Origin: Panagrolaimus kolymaensis | Lineage: Eukaryota; Nematoda; Chromadorea; Rhabditida; Panagrolaimidae | Assembly (NCBI GenBank): GCA_028622995.1 | Contig: JAJQJQ010000018.1 | Coordinates: 2,232,001 to 2,296,000 of the forward strand | Length of the DNA stretch: 64,000 nt | Reading direction: 5' to 3' | Shown: in pieces, positions 59,529 through 64,000 of the stretch | How the letters are laid out: each line of letters begins with the position of its first letter | How positions within the stretch are numbered: position 1 is the first letter of the stretch | Program-made: the position numbers and the translations under genes | The notes under the pieces: generated by a model | The model's database searches: none | The model's input: only the letters and a program-made list of their open reading frames with translations | What the model was told of the DNA's origin: nothing

Positions 59529-62500
59529 ATGACGACGCTAAGGCTAATCAAATGGATTTACCTCTCTTCAATTTTTATAATAATAAACGGTAAATATTTT
59601 TAAAACTTTTAATTCTTTCTATGATTCATCAATTTTTTCTCTTATTCAGCACAATTTATGCAAAGTGGCGGAGATAGAGTTCAAGTAAAAATAGCTGATG
59701 AACTTTTTCCTGCATCGACGGCGCCTCAAATCAGTCAATTTACTTGGAAAATGCTGGGTAGAACAGCTTCAGAAATATTGTATTGCGTCTCTGAAAACCC
59801 CGTTAGCCAACTTCGATTTCGATGCCTTGATTGTGAGCAAAAGAATATCACTGATATGGTTCATATTCTTAATTCAGCTCAAGATGTAACTCGATCAGCA
59901 GGTTTCCCGGTAGGTAGTACTTTACTTTTTATTACAACATTAGGAGCCATCGTGAGTTCGATCTTTTCTTTTCTTTCTCTTTTTACGTTCTATCGTTTTT
60001 TACGCTTTGCGTAGCCGCACTTGAAATTCCTTTTTCTTCGCTGCTGCATTTTTTTTGGGTGAATAAAATATCGATGAAACAAATCATTCTTGAACGTAGG
60101 TAAAATAAAGATGCAAAGAAATTTGCTGCACACAAAAGGCTTTTTCTTGAATGAATTAATTTATGGTTGCAATTTTTATGTTCAAAAAAATTCCAATCGA
60201 GTGTGGCGATCGCTTTTCATGTCAATCACATGCTGCATAAAAATTGCGGTTTTCTTCTCTCTTTTTTGAACCTAAAATTCGTTGAAATATTGGCGCTCCA
60301 TGTGTCACTGAAAAAAACATGGAAATGCAGAGCAGGAACGGCATAAAGGATTTTTGTGTCAAGTAGAAAACCCAGGAACACATATGCGCGGCAAGGACTA
60401 TTCGAAACGTCATGCTGTTTTCAAAGATGTTGTTGACCTTTCGTTTTGAACAAAGAAAACATAAACAATAGAATTTTTTTGCATAGGTTATAAAACTATG
60501 AGTGCTGCATAAAATCCATTAATCCCATATCGGACAGAAAATTTTTAAACCCAACGATGTTAACTTTTTCTTTAACAGGCAATCTCTCTCAAAAATATCG
60601 ACGTCAATCCAAATTGGAATGGTGCAACTATCACCTGTGAAGCTGCAATTAATGAAGGCCACATTGCTTCATCTCCAATTCAAATCATTGTACAGTATCT
60701 TCGAAATATTCACGTTACCGATTCAAATAATCAAAGTCCCATACGTATTCCCAATTCTGGAAACGTTTTCTATGTTGAATGTGTACGTGGCCCTGATGGT
60801 TCATGCCAACAAACTGGTCGCAGAAAGACTTTACATTGTTCTGTTCAAGCTAATCCTCCACCAACATCATATCGTTGGCAGAAAAATGGTGAAATTACAA
60901 GTGGTAATGGAGCTTCCATTACTATAGGAACTGAAATGATTGGTAAATCTATTCAATGTTCAGCAAATAATGGTCTTTATCCTCAAGATGAACCTCCCAC
61001 TTCTCAAGCTGTTTCTATTGAACCTTATTGTAATGTTATTAGTTAAGATTTTTTTTCTTATTTCTCATTTTTAGCTGCCGCTCGGGTTGTCCAAACTAAT
61101 TTCCGTAGCCTCCAATCTTCTTTTGGAAATGGCAATAATATTGAAATGTTTTCCGATATTAAACTTTTATGTATGGTTGAAGGTTTCCCACGTCCAGTTA
61201 TTTTCTGGAGAATGCGCCGTGCAGATGGCCAAGTAGTTGATGCTCCTTGTCCGCAAGGATTAATGGGACAAACTAATGATTTAACAAATGCTCCCGGAAA
61301 TCCCAGTAACAATTTAGTCGTATGTTTCATTATTTTTGTCTATTGAGGTTACAGGCTTTTTATTTTAGCGGATTCAAGCAACTTGTCAACTTCGGATTTC
61401 GAGTTATGCATATAGTGGAAATTACTGGTGCTCTGCTTGTTCATTTGTCTCTGGTGGCAATCCAGAATGTTCCCCTGATCTTGATACTCCTGGTGATGAA
61501 ACTCTTAATATTATGGTTCAAGGTCCACCAATGGCATCTGATGCATCACCAAGTGTTGAACAAATTGGAACTAATACCGCGGTTGTTACTGTACCATATT
61601 GCAGTGAACCAACTCCTACTCCACCACGTGAAATTACTTTTCTTGTCGATAACAATGTAATTCAATTAACTCAAACGTGGCAAAATTTTCGATTCGATTC
61701 TGTTACTCAAAATAACACTGAACCAAATTGTTATTTTGCACGACTTCAAATTTCTCCCATTCATGAAGGTGATAAAAATCGCCAAATTTCATTGAAAGTT
61801 ACTAATCGTTATGATACTTTAATGTAAGATTTTCTATTGAATCTTTTTGACTAAGAAAAATGTTGTCTTTTAGCATTCCTGTTTCATTATCAGATTTGCT
61901 TGGTGATGGAACTTCCACTGGTAATGTTGCTAAAATTATTGTTCTTAGCATTCTTGGAGGCATTGCTCTTCTTGTTCTTCTCGCTGGAGCTATTATTTTA
62001 TGTGTTCGTCGCCAACTTTTCTGCTTCAGTGGTATGTAAAGCAGCGATAAAATGACTTTCTTAATCATCGAATATTTCCAGGTATCAAAGAAGGACAATA
62101 TGGAAATCCTTCAAGTATCAAAAAGACGACAATAGGCGCGCCTCAAACATCTTTCACTGATGATATTGGCGCTCCTAATGGATATTATGGTGATAGCAAA
62201 GAGGTAAATAGTCATGAAAAAGTTTATGTTTCAAATGAAGCTACGGTATAAAGCAGTCACTCCACAATAATTACTTTTAACATGTTGTTAATTTGTTTTA
62301 ACATTTTTTTGCAATGATCCTTTTTTGATTATTTTGTTATGTAAATTTCTTTTTTTGGTTTGTTAGTAAATTATTGTAGGGGTTTTTATTACTCTGGTTT
62401 TGGTTGTTTACTCCCCATTTTTTCACACATCTTTCTGCATTTAACACTATATTTGATTGTGCTTTAACCCTGTTTTTCGTTCCGTACACCTCATTCGTTA

Positions 62501-63034
62501 CCGTATTTCCCATTTTAGAGCGAATACGATTTTGTTTATAAAGCAGCTCGAATGAATTCTCAATCTGTGGTTTAGCGGTGCTGTAAATTTATATTTCCTG
62601 AAACACAAATGCATGTATCTCAGTATTATAGAAGTTGTTTTATAAGTATCTGCCTTATTTTCGTGCTATCTTAACTACCCTTTTTATTTACCCATTCTTT
62701 TACTTTTCCATGTAAAATCTTCTTTTTCTATCAAATCCGTTTTTCTTTCTTTGTGTTTGTAATTCTATTGTTTGATGATTTCTTTGCAACAACAAAAAAT
62801 ATGTATTTTGCTTTTTCACAAAGCACACGCAGCTATCTTATTTTTCAGATGCGCACTGTACCATTCAAGTCTAGTCACGAAGGCATAAATTATGCTGAAA
62901 TGAATCTCACCGATAGACAACCACCAATTCATCCTGCCACAAGTTTACAGCTGCCCCAAAATTCAGATGTTTCTTATCATTTCAAAGAAACTTCACAAGT
63001 AGCAAGTACCATATCTGTAAATTCGGTAGTTTAG
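59529..63034 (+). CDS. Ig-superfamily cell-surface protein with three alternative tails
   Basis: Shared exons 59529-59589, 59650-59909, 60579-61029, 61075-61319, 61369-61823, 61874-62031 and 62082-62203 encode 584 residues. They comprise a signal peptide, an Ig-like ectodomain (ATITCEAA, KTLHCSVQANPPPTSYRWQK, IKLLCMVEGFPRPVIFWRM, SGNYWCSACSF), a further cysteine-bearing domain, one membrane segment (AKIIVLSILGGIALLVLLAG) and a short juxtamembrane tail. From the donor at 62204 the frame can continue into the intron (stop 62251; 599 residues), splice to 62519-62575 (602 residues) or splice to 62849-63034 (645 residues), all in phase 0. The two spliced tails both end Ser-Val-Val, a class I PDZ-type ligand, and the longest also has NYAEM. 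Likely an adhesion or recognition receptor; no orthologue is named. Confidence 0.82.
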
Positions 63035-64000
63035 ACTTGCTTTTTTGTTTACTAGCTTTCTTAATTCTTTGTTTTTGACTTTTGCTCTCTTGTGTGCTAC
63101 TCTTTTTGTCTTAAAAAAATATCATTTGCTCATTGCCATTATTCTTTCCATCGATTATTTCTTCCTTCAATGAAATGTTTTTGTTGATTTACTTTTTAAC
63201 TGTCTTTAACTATTTTTACTCAATCTTTGTGATCGGGTTTTTCTATTTTTACTTTGTTGTTAAGATATATATTTTTATGTTTTTAAATCAGGCGATTTCT
63301 TTTCCATTCTTTTTTTTGTATTGCAATGTTTAGCATTTCTTTTTTTTTTTATTGTTGACGACTTCTGGAAATAAACAAATATTTTTTCTGAACATGTTTT
63401 TATATTTTGTGTGTTAGTTTGCATTTAAAAGATTTAGCATTGGAAGAAGAGAAAAAAAGACTAAACTCGTGATGCCGTCGTCGTTCGTTGCTGAGCAATG
63501 AAGAAGAAGTAAAAAAGAAGACAAAACAGCTTGCTCGGGTTTTTTGTTTTCTTTGCGCAAACAATGGAAAAAATGAAGCTACCATTTTTTTGTTGCTTTT
63601 TTTAAAAATGTGTTTAATTTTATGGTTTTTTCTGAGCTTTTTTTTCTTTTCAATAGCTGCATTTTTAAATTTCAGCTTTTTAGAGAGCTTATAAAAGAAC
63701 CATCAAACCAAGTAAGAAAAGGTCTATTAGACCAGACTTCCTTAAACCAAAACCAAGCAAGTAAAAAAGAAAGAGATGTTCTCTTTTCTCTTTTATTTTT
63801 TCTTCAAAGTAAACATTAGAGGAGCTCATTTTTTGGCTCAACTTGGGCTCAATCTTCTTTGTGCCCTTTTGTGACGCAGATAACAATTTAAATGACGACG
63901 ACAACGACTTGCTGCCCATTTTGCATTTATTTTTTTTTTTTGGTGCCGCCGCCGGCAGAAACAAGGCAAACTCAAAAAACCTTAAAAACAGCGGGACACA
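63035..64000. other. 3' flank of the Ig gene
   Basis: T-rich DNA with AATAAA-like signals (for example near 63371, GAAATAAACA). No further exon was recognised before the window ends. Confidence 0.45.

Overview
This is a stretch of nuclear genome from a nematode. It is AT-rich and full of T and A runs. Most genes are split by introns of about 45-70 bp with TTTTTAG or TTTTCAG acceptors, and several start codons lie just after a lone acceptor, as expected for spliced-leader trans-splicing. The gene set is also a worm set: a cuticle collagen, a ZP/cuticlin-type protein, a caveolin close to CAV-1, a DAF-12/NHR-8-type nuclear receptor, and an ODR-2/Ly6-like GPI protein. The genus cannot be fixed from sequence alone.

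Layout. Positions 1-13581 are a macrosatellite of nine units of 1.4-2.05 kb. Each unit holds a 16-bp minisatellite, usually a GC-rich hairpin, and a tRNA-like module on the minus strand with A-box, B-box and T-run. From 14.9 to 27.6 kb come a Ly6-like protein (+), an SLC6 transporter (-, 11 exons), a secreted PAN-like protein (+), a GPI-anchored DOMON protein (+), a divergent ACAD9/VLCAD-like protein (-) and caveolin (-). From 28.9 to 34.8 kb lie two tandem pairs of unrecognised paralogues, all on the minus strand. From 35.2 to 40.6 kb are an IFRD/Tis7 homologue (+) and glycogen phosphorylase (-). From 42.5 to 46.0 kb a nuclear receptor (-) carries a complete cuticle collagen gene (+) inside its largest intron. 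From 46.4 to 54.6 kb, on the minus strand, come a ZP-C membrane protein, a small acidic protein, a PAP2 phosphatase, a long single-pass membrane protein whose 3' end was copied to make the small acidic gene, a doubtful 57-codon ORF, and a short protein made only of Dopey N-terminal sequence. From 54.6 to 59.5 kb there is almost nothing coding, except a transposon-like element of about 855 bp. From 59.5 to 63.0 kb an immunoglobulin-superfamily membrane protein has three possible cytoplasmic tails.

Exon chains were joined by hand from splice consensus and reading phase. Every chain given closes in frame except the last exon of the ACAD9-like gene, where a 1-base discrepancy lies at a homopolymer. 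There is no operon-like pathway cluster. The main local themes are tandem duplication (the satellite, the two paralogue pairs and the copied 3' end) and gene nesting. The best candidates for something undescribed are the tRNA-like module in the macrosatellite, the two unrecognised duplicated families, the terminal-repeat element, and the three-tailed Ig receptor.
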